From an uncultured SAR86 cluster bacterium (GTDB lineage: Bacteria; Pseudomonadota; Gammaproteobacteria; Magnimaribacterales; D2472), in contig CABXNE010000004.1 of NCBI GenBank assembly GCA_902513515.1, positions 1 through 61,611 on the forward strand: a DNA stretch of 61,611 nucleotides, in the 5' to 3' direction. The position numbers were made by a program, and so were the translations under genes. Under the pieces are notes generated by a model. That model made no database searches and had not been told where the DNA came from. It saw nothing but the letters and a program-made list of their open reading frames with translations. Shown piece after piece: positions 29,430-38,227 of the stretch (position 1 is the first letter of the stretch; each line of letters opens with the position of its first letter).

Positions 29430-32129
29430 ATGAACACTCCTGCAAAAAAAATTTTTTTGATTGACGGTTCTTCTTATTTATACAGGGCCTTTCATGCTAT
29501 GCCGCCTTTAACAACCTCAAACGGTCTACCAACAGGTGCAGTTAAGGGGGTTACAAACATGCTGCGCAACTTACGCAAAGAGAATCCTGATTCATACTAT
29601 CTTTCAATTTTTGATGCCAAAGGGAAAAACTTTCGTCACGATATCTATAAAGACTATAAAGCCAATCGCCCTCCAATGCCTGAGGATTTAAGAGAGCAGC
29701 TTTCTCCATTAAAAGAGATATGCAATGCAATGGGAATGCCGGTTATTGAGATTCCAAAAGTAGAAGCCGACGATGTTATTGCTACCTTGGCTGTTATGGG
29801 TTCCCAGCAAGGAATGCCTATAGTTATATCTTCTTTGGATAAAGATCTGATGCAGCTAGTTGAGGATCCCCTAGTAAAGATGATGAATACTATGAACAAT
29901 CAAGTTTATGATGTAGCAGGAGTTGAAGAAAAGTTTGGTGTTCATCCCAACCAAATAATTGATTACCTAGCCCTTGTTGGAGATACCTCAGACAATATTC
30001 CTGGTGTGCCAAAAGTAGGGCCTAAAACTGCTGTTAAGTGGCTCGCTGAATTCAAGACTTTAGAGGGAATTATTAAAAATGCAGATTCATTAACAGGAGT
30101 TGTGGGTCAGAATTTCAGAGATTCAATTCCAGATTTAGATAGAAATGTTGAACTCGTAACTTTGAAAAAGGATGTTGATTTAAAAGTTTCTCTTGAGACA
30201 TTGCTTTCAGCTAAAGAGAATCCAGAAGAATTAAATAAATTATTCACATCACTTGAGTTTAAAACTTGGATAAAGCCCTCTTCAGGTTCAAGCAACGAAG
30301 CCCCAGAAGCACCAAAATCAAAAAAAGAGTATCAAACCGTACTAACAGAAAAAGATTTAAAAGTTTGGGCCAAAAAACTTGATAAGTGTAAGGTCTTTGC
30401 AATTGATACTGAAACTTCCTCTTTAGATACAATGACCGCAGATCTTATAGGGATCTCATTGGCATGTGATGAAGGGGCAGGCTGTTACATACCCATAAAT
30501 CATCAATACGAAGGGATGCCAAAACAAGCACCACTTACTTTAATTCAAAAAACTTTGGGCATCGCTATTTCAAATAATCAAAAAAAATTAGTAGGGCAAA
30601 ATTTAAAATTTGATTTGCCCATGCTTAATAGACATGGCATTAGAGTGGAGGAGTTCCTTGGAGATACCATGTTGATGTCATACGTCCTAAACAGCACAGG
30701 CACAAGGCATGGACTAGATAGAATGGCTTTATACTATCTAGATTACGAGCCTATGAAGTATGAGGAAGTTGCAGGCTCAGCCTCTAAACAAATTAACTTT
30801 GCTCAGGTTGAAATTCCAGTTGCAACATTCTATGCCGCAGAAGATGCCGACATAACTTTGAGGCTTTTTAATCACCTAAATAGCATGCTTGAAGATCAGC
30901 CAAAACTTATCAAGCTCCTTAAATCTATTGAATATCCAATGCTCCACTCGCTTTTAAGGGTTGAAACAAATGGCGCAAAGATTAACGGGCAGATGCTATC
31001 AGAATACTCTGATGAGCTGGCACTTAAAATTGAAGAATTATCTAAAGACGCATTTAAAAGGGCTGGTGAAGAATTCAATATGGATTCCCCAAAACAGCTT
31101 GTTGAAATTCTATACAACAAACTTGACTTACCGGTACTTAAAAAGACTCCCAAAGGTCAGCCCTCAACCAATGAGGACACCCTTCAAAGATTGGCTGAAG
31201 AATATGATCTTCCAAAAATTATTATTGAATATAGGGGCTTAGCAAAATTAAAATCTACATATACAGATAGCCTTATTAATATTCAACACCCTGTTACTAG
31301 AAGGATCCACACCTCCTATCAACAAGCTGTTACATCAACCGGAAGATTATCCTCAACTGAACCCAATCTTCAAAATATTCCAATTAAGACAGCAGAGGGA
31401 AGAAAGATAAGAGAGGCATTTATAGCTGAGAAAGGCAATGTATTAATTTCAGCAGACTACTCTCAGATTGAACTTAGAATCATGGCTCATCTATCTGGAG
31501 ACAAGAATTTAACTTATTCATTTAATAATAATATAGATGTTCATTCGGCCACTGCTTCAGAAATATTCAATATTCCTCTTGAAGATGTGACATCAGATCA
31601 TCGCAGAAGCGCTAAAGCAATTAATTTTGGATTAATCTATGGAATGTCCGCTTTTGGACTTACCAGACAATTGGGGATACCAAGGCATGAAGCACAAGCC
31701 TATCTAGATACCTACTTTGAAAGATATACCGGCGTAAAAAAATATATGGATTCCACAAAGGAGCTGGCCAAGAAGAATCTTTTTGTTGAGACTATTCTAG
31801 GAAGAAAACTCCATGTAGCTGCTATTAATGACTCAAATGGATTAAGGCGCCAAGCAGCTGAAAGAGCGGCCATTAATGCGCCTTTGCAGGGCTCTGCGGC
31901 AGACATCATTAAAAAGGCAATGATTGATGTTGATCATTGGATTGGGGACAATAATTCCAATATTAAAATGATTATGCAAGTTCATGATGAGTTAATTTTT
32001 GAGGTAAAAAAAGGGTTCGCTGGCGAAGCTCTTGAAAAGATTACCAATCTTATGGAGAGCTCAGTTGAATTAAAAATACCTTTAATTGTTGATGCAAAAG
32101 AGGGAGCTAACTGGAATGAGGCTCATTAA
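29430..32129 (+). CDS. polA: DNA polymerase I
   Basis: Repair and Okazaki-fragment polymerase. The 899 residues contain three domains in order: 5'-3' exonuclease (FLIDGSSYLYRAFHAMPPL, GDTSDNIPGVPKVGPKTA), a 3'-5' exonuclease with intact catalytic motifs (FAIDTETSSLD, GQNLKFDLPML, YAAEDADITL), and the polymerase (motif A DYSQIELRIMAHLSGD, O-helix RRSAKAINFGLIYGMS, motif C MQVHDELIFEV). Proofreading therefore looks functional. The TAA shares TTAA with the convergent Coq4-like gene. Confidence 0.98.
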   Translation: MNTPAKKIFLIDGSSYLYRAFHAMPPLTTSNGLPTGAVKGVTNMLRNLRKENPDSYYLSIFDAKGKNFRHDIYKDYKANRPPMPEDLREQLSPLKEICNAMGMPVIEIPKVEADDVIATLAVMGSQQGMPIVISSLDKDLMQLVEDPLVKMMNTMNNQVYDVAGVEEKFGVHPNQIIDYLALVGDTSDNIPGVPKVGPKTAVKWLAEFKTLEGIIKNADSLTGVVGQNFRDSIPDLDRNVELVTLKKDVDLKVSLETLLSAKENPEELNKLFTSLEFKTWIKPSSGSSNEAPEAPKSKKEYQTVLTEKDLKVWAKKLDKCKVFAIDTETSSLDTMTADLIGISLACDEGAGCYIPINHQYEGMPKQAPLTLIQKTLGIAISNNQKKLVGQNLKFDLPMLNRHGIRVEEFLGDTMLMSYVLNSTGTRHGLDRMALYYLDYEPMKYEEVAGSASKQINFAQVEIPVATFYAAEDADITLRLFNHLNSMLEDQPKLIKLLKSIEYPMLHSLLRVETNGAKINGQMLSEYSDELALKIEELSKDAFKRAGEEFNMDSPKQLVEILYNKLDLPVLKKTPKGQPSTNEDTLQRLAEEYDLPKIIIEYRGLAKLKSTYTDSLINIQHPVTRRIHTSYQQAVTSTGRLSSTEPNLQNIPIKTAEGRKIREAFIAEKGNVLISADYSQIELRIMAHLSGDKNLTYSFNNNIDVHSATASEIFNIPLEDVTSDHRRSAKAINFGLIYGMSAFGLTRQLGIPRHEAQAYLDTYFERYTGVKKYMDSTKELAKKNLFVETILGRKLHVAAINDSNGLRRQAAERAAINAPLQGSAADIIKKAMIDVDHWIGDNNSNIKMIMQVHDELIFEVKKGFAGEALEKITNLMESSVELKIPLIVDAKEGANWNEAH

Positions 32130-32650
32130 TTGCTCATCGATCCGGACCAAATTAATGGCTTTTTAACAGCTCTTTCATCTGAAGAAAGTATCTTTATTCC
32201 ATATTCTTCCCGTAAGTCACAAACTCTTTGATCCATTAAATAGTCAGGCGAAACGAAAGGCCATTTCTTATTCATTTGCTTAGCTCGCTTCCTTATTTTT
32301 AGCTTAATAGGCAGGAGCTTAATAGGGATCATTATGAGTTTAAAATAACCAGGATCGCGCCAAAAATCTTTGTATAGTTGCTTTAGTTCTGGAAGTTTGT
32401 TGTAGGCAAGCAACTCTTTTAGTTTCCATTTTGTACCCAAAAATACCCATGAATCTAACATAGACTCTTGTTCCAAAGAGGTATCAAGACCAAAAATTAC
32501 ATGAGTCGCATCATGATCCCTGATAATTGTTGATCCTGGGGCATCAATTAACTGTTTTTTTCCATTTGCTTGTAAGTACGCTCGATACTCTTCTAAGCCT
32601 TCAGCAAGAGTAATTTCGCAGTTTTGAGACTGAAAAGACAAATTAGTCAT
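32126..32650 (-). CDS. Coq4-like protein (ubiquinone biosynthesis, putative)
   Basis: The 174-residue protein has RDHDATHVIFGL with H46-D47-x-x-H50 and E62, exactly the HDxxHx11E zinc-site pattern of eukaryotic and bacterial Coq4. The C-terminal block VCDLREEYGI also fits the Coq4 end. Coq4 acts in ubiquinone head-group processing (C1 decarboxylation/hydroxylation) and as a scaffold of the Q complex. It is shorter than eukaryotic Coq4 (about 230-265). It overlaps engB by eight bases on the same strand, and ubiE, ubiJ, ubiB and ubiK are elsewhere in the window. Assignment rests on the motif and weak overall resemblance. Confidence 0.68.
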   Translation of the reverse strand: MTNLSFQSQNCEITLAEGLEEYRAYLQANGKKQLIDAPGSTIIRDHDATHVIFGLDTSLEQESMLDSWVFLGTKWKLKELLAYNKLPELKQLYKDFWRDPGYFKLIMIPIKLLPIKLKIRKRAKQMNKKWPFVSPDYLMDQRVCDLREEYGIKILSSDERAVKKPLIWSGSMSN

Positions 32651-33227
32651 TCTTGAATCCTATCAGAACCTTCCTTAATTTTTCAAGCCCAGTCTCTTTT
32701 GAGGATGAAATTCCCAAAACCTCATGAGCATTGGTTGCTTTGCTTACTTGTTGTATTGTCTTCATTAAAATATTTTTAGATACTTTGTCCGATTTAGTCA
32801 GCACGGGAACATAAGCCACCTCAAAACTTTCACACAATTCAATCATTTCGAGATCAATTGGTTTAAGTGGATGCCTAATATCCATAAATATTAAAACGGC
32901 CCTAAGGGCTTTTCTATTTTCAAAATATTCTCCAAGTAACGGCCCCCAATCTTTTTTTCTAGAGTGGCCTGATTTAGCAAAGCCATAACCGGGCAAGTCA
33001 AGAAGCTTTAAACCATCTTCAGCTTCAAAAAAATTAATTTCTGTTGTTCGCCCTGGCGTTTTACTAATCCTTGCCAATTTTTTATTGCTGGTTAAAGCAT
33101 TCAATGCGCTTGATTTGCCAGCATTTGATCTTCCAGACAATAGAATCTCTATTCCAGTGTCTTTAGGGAGGTTTTTATAGTTTGTTACACCAAATAAAAA
33201 AGCAGTATTTTTGAAAGGATTTTTCAT
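32643..33227 (-). CDS. engB: Ribosome biogenesis GTPase EngB/YsxC
   Basis: Essential GTPase of large-subunit assembly. G motifs: GRSNAGKSSALNAL (G1), TPGRTTEINFF (G2), DLPGYGFAK (G3) and TKSDK (G4). I start it at the ATG at 33227 (MKNPFKNTAFLFG, 194 residues); the longer ORF-track version would read through the divergent cytochrome c4 promoter and has no family support. The order polA, engB, cytochrome c4, dsbA is shared with Pseudomonas. Confidence 0.95.
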   Translation of the reverse strand: MKNPFKNTAFLFGVTNYKNLPKDTGIEILLSGRSNAGKSSALNALTSNKKLARISKTPGRTTEINFFEAEDGLKLLDLPGYGFAKSGHSRKKDWGPLLGEYFENRKALRAVLIFMDIRHPLKPIDLEMIELCESFEVAYVPVLTKSDKVSKNILMKTIQQVSKATNAHEVLGISSSKETGLEKLRKVLIGFKND

Positions 33228-33256
33228 AAGATCATTTATCTCGAGCCACGCACGAC

Positions 33257-33265
33257 ATATAATAT
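33257..33265. promoter_or_regulatory. Symmetric -10 region between engB and cytochrome c4
   Basis: ATATAATAT carries TATAAT on the plus strand (33258-33263, about 22 bases of leader to the cytochrome ATG) and TATTAT on the minus strand (33264-33259, about 25 bases of leader to engB). The 64-base divergent gap therefore appears to use one overlapping AT box for both directions. -35 elements are weak on both sides. Confidence 0.5.
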
Positions 33266-33291
33266 GCCTTCTTAACCACAACGTACAATTT

Positions 33292-33945
33292 ATGTTAAAA
33301 ACTTATTTAATCATTGGCTTAAGCATGATCTCTTTGGCAATCTCAGCAGCTGAAGTTAAGATGCCAGATTTATTGGCCATTGGAGATGCTCAAGCTGGAG
33401 CAGGATTAGTTGCAACATGTTCAGCATGCCATGGGGCTGAAGGTCAAAGCCCTAATTCTGACTGGCCAAGCCTTGCTGGACAAAATCAAAGATATATAAG
33501 CGACCAACTCAAATATTTTCAACAAGGCGATAGAGAAAATGCCTTGATGACGGCTGTTATTCCATATCTTAAAACCCTTTCAGATTCTCAATTGCTTGAT
33601 ATAGCTGCATTTTATAGTTCTCAACCACCTACTGTGGGTCAAGCCAAAGATGATGCTGATCTATTAGCTTTAGGAGAAAGTCTTTATAGGGCTGGAGATT
33701 TGGAGAGAGGCATACCAGCATGCACAGCATGTCATTCTGTTAATGGAGCTGGTAACTCCCAGGCTGGATTCCCAAGAGTTTCAGGACAACAAAAAGGTTA
33801 CTTAATTTTAACTCTTAAAGAGTATAGAAATCTTACAAGGAATGCAGGGGATTACTCTTTGGTAATGCAATCCGCATCTCAAAATCTTAAAGATTCAGAT
33901 ATTGAAGCTTTAGCAAACTATATGCATGGACTATATCAACAATGA
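33292..33945 (+). CDS. Cytochrome c4 (diheme)
   Basis: Periplasmic diheme electron carrier, a likely electron donor to the aa3 oxidase. From the ATG at 33292 (218 residues) it begins with a signal peptide (LKTYLIIGLSMISLAISAAE). Two class I heme domains carry C43-SA-C46-H47 and C144-TA-C147-H148, each followed by an axial Met region. The earlier in-frame start in the track overlaps the promoter and would spoil the signal peptide. It overlaps dsbA by four bases. Confidence 0.94.
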   Translation: MLKTYLIIGLSMISLAISAAEVKMPDLLAIGDAQAGAGLVATCSACHGAEGQSPNSDWPSLAGQNQRYISDQLKYFQQGDRENALMTAVIPYLKTLSDSQLLDIAAFYSSQPPTVGQAKDDADLLALGESLYRAGDLERGIPACTACHSVNGAGNSQAGFPRVSGQQKGYLILTLKEYRNLTRNAGDYSLVMQSASQNLKDSDIEALANYMHGLYQQ

Positions 33946-34559
33946 AAAAAAACATAATCTTATCTTCATTTCTTTTACTCATTATTTCTATTTCTGCTGC
34001 TTCTGAATACAGGCTGGGAAGGGATTATGGCTCCTTATCAAGACCTCTTCCTGTTAAAGAAGATGGAGTGGTCGATGTAGTTGAAGTTTTTTGGTATGGC
34101 TGCGGTCATTGCTTTAACCTAGCCCCAATAACTGCAAAATGGGCAAAACAACAAGATGCTTCAGTTAATTATCAAAAAATGCCTGTTACATGGGGCCCGG
34201 TTCATCAGCTGCACGCAAAACTTTTTTACACTATTGAGGCATTGGGTATAGGCGATACTGCTCATTCAGCTGTTTTTACTGCCATTCATAAAGAAGGTAA
34301 TTTTTTAGCCAGCGAGGGAGCAATTCTAGAGTTCCTTGAAAAACTTGGCACGGATAGAAGCGAGACCATTAAATATATGAATTCTTTTTCTGTTAGACAA
34401 AAAGTTAAGCGAGCAATAGAGCTATCAAAACAGTTTAAAGTCACTGCGACTCCAATGATTTTTGTAGATGGACAGTATAGAATAGAGGCCAAAGGAGGGC
34501 ACTCTAAAATGCTTAAAGTGGTTGATCATGTGATCAAGCTTCAAAAACCAGTTTCTTAA
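33942..34559 (+). CDS. dsbA: Thiol:disulfide interchange protein DsbA
   Basis: Periplasmic oxidant that introduces disulfides. The 205 residues have a signal peptide (KNIILSSFLLLIISISAA), a thioredoxin fold with the active site C54-G-H-C57 (the DsbA-type CGHC is rarer than CPHC but is the E. coli DsbC/other variant), and the cis-proline loop VTATPMIFVDGQYRI near the C-terminus. It is flanked by two cytochrome c genes, which depend on periplasmic thiol chemistry for maturation. Confidence 0.92.
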   Translation: MKKNIILSSFLLLIISISAASEYRLGRDYGSLSRPLPVKEDGVVDVVEVFWYGCGHCFNLAPITAKWAKQQDASVNYQKMPVTWGPVHQLHAKLFYTIEALGIGDTAHSAVFTAIHKEGNFLASEGAILEFLEKLGTDRSETIKYMNSFSVRQKVKRAIELSKQFKVTATPMIFVDGQYRIEAKGGHSKMLKVVDHVIKLQKPVS

Positions 34560-34578
34560 AGCAAAAGTTATAAAAATT

Positions 34579-34989
34579 ATGAAAAAGTCTATTCCATTAT
34601 TTGTTATTACCTTAGCTGTTGCACTATTTTTCAATGGCAAAAAATACGATGAACTTGTGAGCTCAAGACTAAGCTCATCAATTGGTGTTTGTTTAGAGGG
34701 CCAGTCTTGTGGTCAAGCTACCGCAATGAATGTAGTTACAGCAGCTGGATCTAGATCTGCTGAATCAATTTACACAACTGGATGCGCTGCCTGTCATGAT
34801 GGCGGTATTGCAGGAGCTCCAATGATGGGAAATAAAAGCCAATGGGAGGCACGCCAAGCTAAGGGCTACGAAATGCTGGTTAATAACGCTTACAATGGAA
34901 TCAATGGAATGCCAGCTAAAGGGCTTTGTGTAGACTGTACTAAAGAGGAAATAGACTTAGCTGTTCAATATATGCTGGACTCTATTTAG
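34579..34989 (+). CDS. Cytochrome c5-like monoheme protein
   Basis: A 136-residue monoheme cytochrome. One heme site C69-AA-C72-H73, followed by GIAGAPMMGNKSQWEAR, a glycine/Met loop (NGMPAKG, axial Met) and a conserved extra cysteine pair CVDC, the disulfide typical of cytochrome c5. The N-terminus (KKSIPLFVITLAVALFF) may stay as a membrane anchor rather than be cleaved. It follows dsbA by 19 bases; its stop region overlaps the convergent ubiK by eight bases. Confidence 0.88.
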   Translation: MKKSIPLFVITLAVALFFNGKKYDELVSSRLSSSIGVCLEGQSCGQATAMNVVTAAGSRSAESIYTTGCAACHDGGIAGAPMMGNKSQWEARQAKGYEMLVNNAYNGINGMPAKGLCVDCTKEEIDLAVQYMLDSI

Positions 34990-35233
34990 GCTTAGATTTT
35001 TCCAGTAACGCCTCTAAATTAGCAACCCTTTCTTCTAGCCTTTTAGCTATATTTTTGAGCGCCTCATATTCCTCGCCTGAGACATAGCCTTGAGATTTTA
35101 CCAAATCATTAAACTTCTCTTTAAGCTCATCTTGAATAATTTTTATATTTGGCGAGTCAGCATTCTCAGAAAATGCATCAATTTTGTCATGCACAATGCT
35201 TAAAAACGCATCAAAAGAATCTTTAGCTGCCAT
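34982..35233 (-). CDS. ubiK: Ubiquinone biosynthesis accessory factor UbiK (YqiC/BMFP family)
   Basis: Small accessory factor of aerobic ubiquinone biosynthesis that binds UbiJ. The 83 residues are mostly helical, with a C-terminal coiled coil (LKNIAKRLEERVANLEALLEK) of the trimeric YqiC type, and the mid-region DELKEKFNDLVKSQGYVSGEEYEAL fits the family. The partner ubiJ is in the window. It overlaps the HAD gene stop by 11 bases, placing it last in the long metK-to-ubiK minus-strand run. Confidence 0.82.
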   Translation of the reverse strand: MAAKDSFDAFLSIVHDKIDAFSENADSPNIKIIQDELKEKFNDLVKSQGYVSGEEYEALKNIAKRLEERVANLEALLEKSKPK

Positions 35234-35930
35234 AATTTTTTTCCATCAAATCTATGAATTCAGACCATTGCTTAAATTGAATTGGAGGATTGTCATCTAA
35301 CTCCCATTCAACACCATTAAGATTAAACCACATAGTATTGATTCCAAGATCTCTTGCACCCAAAACATCATTTACCGGATGATCTCCAACATGAAGAGTA
35401 TTTTCAAAATTTATCTGAGAAAGCTCCCGCGCCCTTAAAAAATGATGTTTATTTGGTTTGTTACTTTTAACATCCATTGAAGAAATTGAAAAATTAAATA
35501 GATGGCCTATGTTTAATTTATTTACATCAGCATTGCCATTCGTTAGAACGCCAAGTTTATATTGAGAAGATAATTTTTCTAAAACTTTAACCACCCCCTC
35601 ATAGAAAGTTACTTTATGTCTTTCTTTTAAAAAAAACTTATATGCTTCTTCAACAAAATCATCAAAATTATTTTTATTTTTAAAGTATTTATTGGTGTGA
35701 TAGGCAATTGTTTTTTTTCTTAGCATTCCTAGGTCATATTCCAAGGATGGGTCTTCTTTAATCAGCTCACTCCTAATTTCCATAAAATCTTCAAAAGTTC
35801 CCCATTTTATTTTTTTTCCAATCCTGTCTTCAGTCCATTTTCTAGAATTCTTTTCTGCGTTAATAATGGTGCTTCTAATATCCCAAAATGTATCGTCTAA
35901 ATCAAAAGTGATGAGTTGAATTCTAGACAT
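35223..35930 (-). CDS. HAD-family phosphatase (YigB-like)
   Basis: Probable small-molecule phosphatase; E. coli YigB acts on FMN among other substrates. HAD motif I is FDLDDTFWDI (nucleophile Asp first), motif II LTNGN, motif III via KSNKPN and motif IV HVGDHPVNDVLGARD. The start is the ATG at 35930 (MSRIQLITFDLDD, 235 residues); the longer track ORF runs into xerC. dapF-DUF484-xerC-yigB is the E. coli and Pseudomonas order, supporting the identification. Overlaps xerC by eight bases. Confidence 0.87.
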   Translation of the reverse strand: MSRIQLITFDLDDTFWDIRSTIINAEKNSRKWTEDRIGKKIKWGTFEDFMEIRSELIKEDPSLEYDLGMLRKKTIAYHTNKYFKNKNNFDDFVEEAYKFFLKERHKVTFYEGVVKVLEKLSSQYKLGVLTNGNADVNKLNIGHLFNFSISSMDVKSNKPNKHHFLRARELSQINFENTLHVGDHPVNDVLGARDLGINTMWFNLNGVEWELDDNPPIQFKQWSEFIDLMEKNYGS

Positions 35931-36831
35931 TTTTTTTGTGCGCACGCGGGTGAGAACTTTCATATACCTTTATTAGATGTTGATAATCAAGCCTAGTATA
36001 TATTTGAGTGGTCGATAAAGAACTATGTCCGAGCAATTCTTGAATACTCCTTAGATCTCCACTTGATTCAAGCAAATGAGTTGCAAAACTATGCCTCAAC
36101 ATGTGAGGGTTTACAGGTGGTAACCCTTGCATAAGAGCAATATTTTTAATTCTTTCTTGTACACTTCTTGTGGTGATTCGGCTGCCTCTCAAGTTAACAA
36201 ACAAAGCATCATCTTTTGTTAAAAGTTTCTCTCTCTCAATAATCCAATCGTTAATAGCGCTTTTTGCATAACGTCCAACCGGCACCAGTCTAGTCTTAGA
36301 GCCCTTGCCCAGGACTCGTAAAAAATTTTTATCATCTTCGAAATCACTTAAATTTGAGTTTACGGCCTCAGAAACTCGCAAGCCACTTGAATAAATAAGC
36401 TCAATAATTGCTAGATCTCTTTTTTCTTGAGAATTCTTAGGCTTGAAATTAAGCAACTGAGATACTTCTTCAGGCGATAAAATATTTGGTAAGTGGCTTG
36501 GAGATTTCGGCGAGTTAATTAATTCAAATGGAGAGTCTGATACCAGACTATTTTTTTTTAAATAATTAAAGAATCCCTTGGCGGAAGATATATGTCTTTG
36601 AATGGAACGCGCGCTAACATTATTTTGAAAAAGGTCTGCAATCCAAGCTGAACACATTTCCTCTGTGAGATTTTCAAAATTATTAATGTTAGAAGTTTCT
36701 AAAAATTTTGAAAACTTTTTTAAGTCTCTTTGATATGAATTAGTGGTGTTCTCGCTTAAGCCTTTAATATTTTCTAAAAAATCTAAATAATTAGAAATTA
36801 ACGGTAAAAGAAAATATTTTTCTTCATTCAT
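35923..36831 (-). CDS. xerC: Tyrosine recombinase XerC
   Basis: Resolves chromosome dimers at dif together with XerD. The 302 residues: N-terminal SAM-like core-binding domain (LDFLENIKGLSENTTNSYQRDLKKF) and a catalytic domain with all six residues, R in YSSGLRVSEAV, K in GKGSKTR, HxxR in HMLRHSFATHLL, H in LLGHSSLS, Y in TTQIYTRL. Its place between DUF484 and yigB marks it as XerC rather than XerD. The start overlaps the DUF484 stop (ATGA). No dif site was recognised in the window. Confidence 0.95.
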   Translation of the reverse strand: MNEEKYFLLPLISNYLDFLENIKGLSENTTNSYQRDLKKFSKFLETSNINNFENLTEEMCSAWIADLFQNNVSARSIQRHISSAKGFFNYLKKNSLVSDSPFELINSPKSPSHLPNILSPEEVSQLLNFKPKNSQEKRDLAIIELIYSSGLRVSEAVNSNLSDFEDDKNFLRVLGKGSKTRLVPVGRYAKSAINDWIIEREKLLTKDDALFVNLRGSRITTRSVQERIKNIALMQGLPPVNPHMLRHSFATHLLESSGDLRSIQELLGHSSLSTTQIYTRLDYQHLIKVYESSHPRAHKKNV

Positions 36832-37457
36832 GCCTCTTTTGATGCAAGCACTCTAACAATAATATCGCGAATATACTCTATAAATGTTGTATCTCCATCA
36901 CCTAGGTATTTTGTAGGCTCATTAGATCCTATCTTCAGAAGACCAAAACCATTGTTTAATTTCATTACGCTTATTACCGCAGATTTAACCGACTTACTAG
37001 AAAAGAAAGCAGCCATTTTTTCCTTGGATAAAGGCCCCATATGGATCGCGTCCTTATTCATATTAAAACCAGTTTCATTTTCAAGCTTTTGTAATTCAGA
37101 GTCTGAGAGAATTTCTAAGATGCATGAATCAACCTCAAAGTTATCTTCAAAGAACAGCTCAACTGTTTTCTTTATCTCATCAAAATCTTTAGAGGTAATT
37201 AGCGATAGAGTTAAATTTTTAGACTTAAAGAAAAGCTCTTCATTTTCTTTTCCGGTTGAAACAAACCCTGAAAGCATCTCCATAAGCCTTGATTGTTCAT
37301 CTCTAAGTTTTCGTACTTGCATTTCTAGTAGAGAAGTTGCTCCTTCAGCATCATGCTTAAAGCTTAATTCGCTTACAAGAGATTCTCTGGAAACAAAGAA
37401 ATCAGTATTTTCTAGTAAGTAAAGTTCTACTTCTTTGGAATCTATTTTTTTAACCAT
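36828..37457 (-). CDS. DUF484 family protein
   Basis: A 209-residue protein of unknown function: a helical N-terminus (SFKHDAEGATSLLEMQVRKLRDEQSRLMEML, probable coiled coil) followed by a GAF-like domain. DUF484 is consistently found between dapF and xerC in Gammaproteobacteria, as here. The start overlaps dapF by 16 bases and the stop overlaps xerC by four. A link to chromosome dimer resolution has only positional support. Confidence 0.83.
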   Translation of the reverse strand: MVKKIDSKEVELYLLENTDFFVSRESLVSELSFKHDAEGATSLLEMQVRKLRDEQSRLMEMLSGFVSTGKENEELFFKSKNLTLSLITSKDFDEIKKTVELFFEDNFEVDSCILEILSDSELQKLENETGFNMNKDAIHMGPLSKEKMAAFFSSKSVKSAVISVMKLNNGFGLLKIGSNEPTKYLGDGDTTFIEYIRDIIVRVLASKEA

Positions 37458-38227
37458 ACTCCCTCACAGATAAATTCAGCCGGCCCTGTCATTTCAAGCT
37501 TATCATTTATTTTTCTGAGGCTCAGCTCACCCCCAGCAGAAATAATTTTTATAGGCAATCTATCATTGATATTAAAGCTTGCAGTTGCTGCAGAAGCTGA
37601 GCCACATGATAATGTTTCCCCAGCTCCAGCTTCATTAGTTCTAAGCTCAAGATTTTTTGAATGTTTGGCAAATAAAGAAATATTTACATTTTTAAAAAAT
37701 TTTCTTTTTCTAAGCTTTGATGAAAGCGCATCAAGGTCATAAGAAAAAACTTTTTTTGTTTCTACAACTAAATGTTGATTGCCAGCGTTGATAAATTTAT
37801 ATTTCTTTAAGCCATATTTTTCTAAAAACATAGCTTCTGATTTTGGAATCTCTTTTTTAACTGGATAATCTAAGACAACTTTCACTTTTTTAGAGCCTGT
37901 TGGTTTAATTAATACAGGCTTTGATTTAGTGCCTAATAATAGAGGTTTCTTTGGAGCAAGCTCAGCCTTCCAAAGAAATGCTCCAACAGACCTTACTCCA
38001 TTCATACACATGTCAGCCTGTGAGCCATCTGAATTATAAAATTCTATATAAAAATCATGGTTAAAATTTTTTGGTGGATTGATAGTAATCAACTGATCAA
38101 ATCCAAGGCCCTTTTTTCTATCTCCCATCTTAATTAATTGAGATTTTGACAATACATGCTTCTTGGTAAGATTCTCTATGACAATAAAGTCATTGCCATT
38201 CCCATGCATTTTTTTAAACTTGAGCAT
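37442..38227 (-). CDS. dapF: Diaminopimelate epimerase, motif-divergent
   Basis: Epimerises LL- to meso-diaminopimelate for lysine and peptidoglycan. The 261 residues show MHGNGNDFIVIE at the N-terminus and both catalytic cysteines, C74 in NSDGSQADMCMNGVR and C208 in GAGETLSCGSAS. The first motif is normally CGNG and here reads CMNG; the second is normally CGSGA and here CGSAS; the usual YERGAGET reads NEAGAGET. The cysteines needed for two-base catalysis remain, so activity is plausible. The ATG follows the stop of the LptM-like gene with no gap (TAGATG). Confidence 0.9.
   Translation of the reverse strand: MLKFKKMHGNGNDFIVIENLTKKHVLSKSQLIKMGDRKKGLGFDQLITINPPKNFNHDFYIEFYNSDGSQADMCMNGVRSVGAFLWKAELAPKKPLLLGTKSKPVLIKPTGSKKVKVVLDYPVKKEIPKSEAMFLEKYGLKKYKFINAGNQHLVVETKKVFSYDLDALSSKLRKRKFFKNVNISLFAKHSKNLELRTNEAGAGETLSCGSASAATASFNINDRLPIKIISAGGELSLRKINDKLEMTGPAEFICEGVWLKK

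Noticed and set aside
33228-33281. Extended N-terminus of EngB
   Set aside because: It would cover the shared -10 region with the cytochrome c4 gene; family members start at the later Met.
36952-37422. 156-residue plus-strand ORF opposite the DUF484 gene
   Set aside because: Serine-rich, lacks a recognised motif and lies fully antisense to a well-placed DUF484 gene; a shadow of AT-rich coding.
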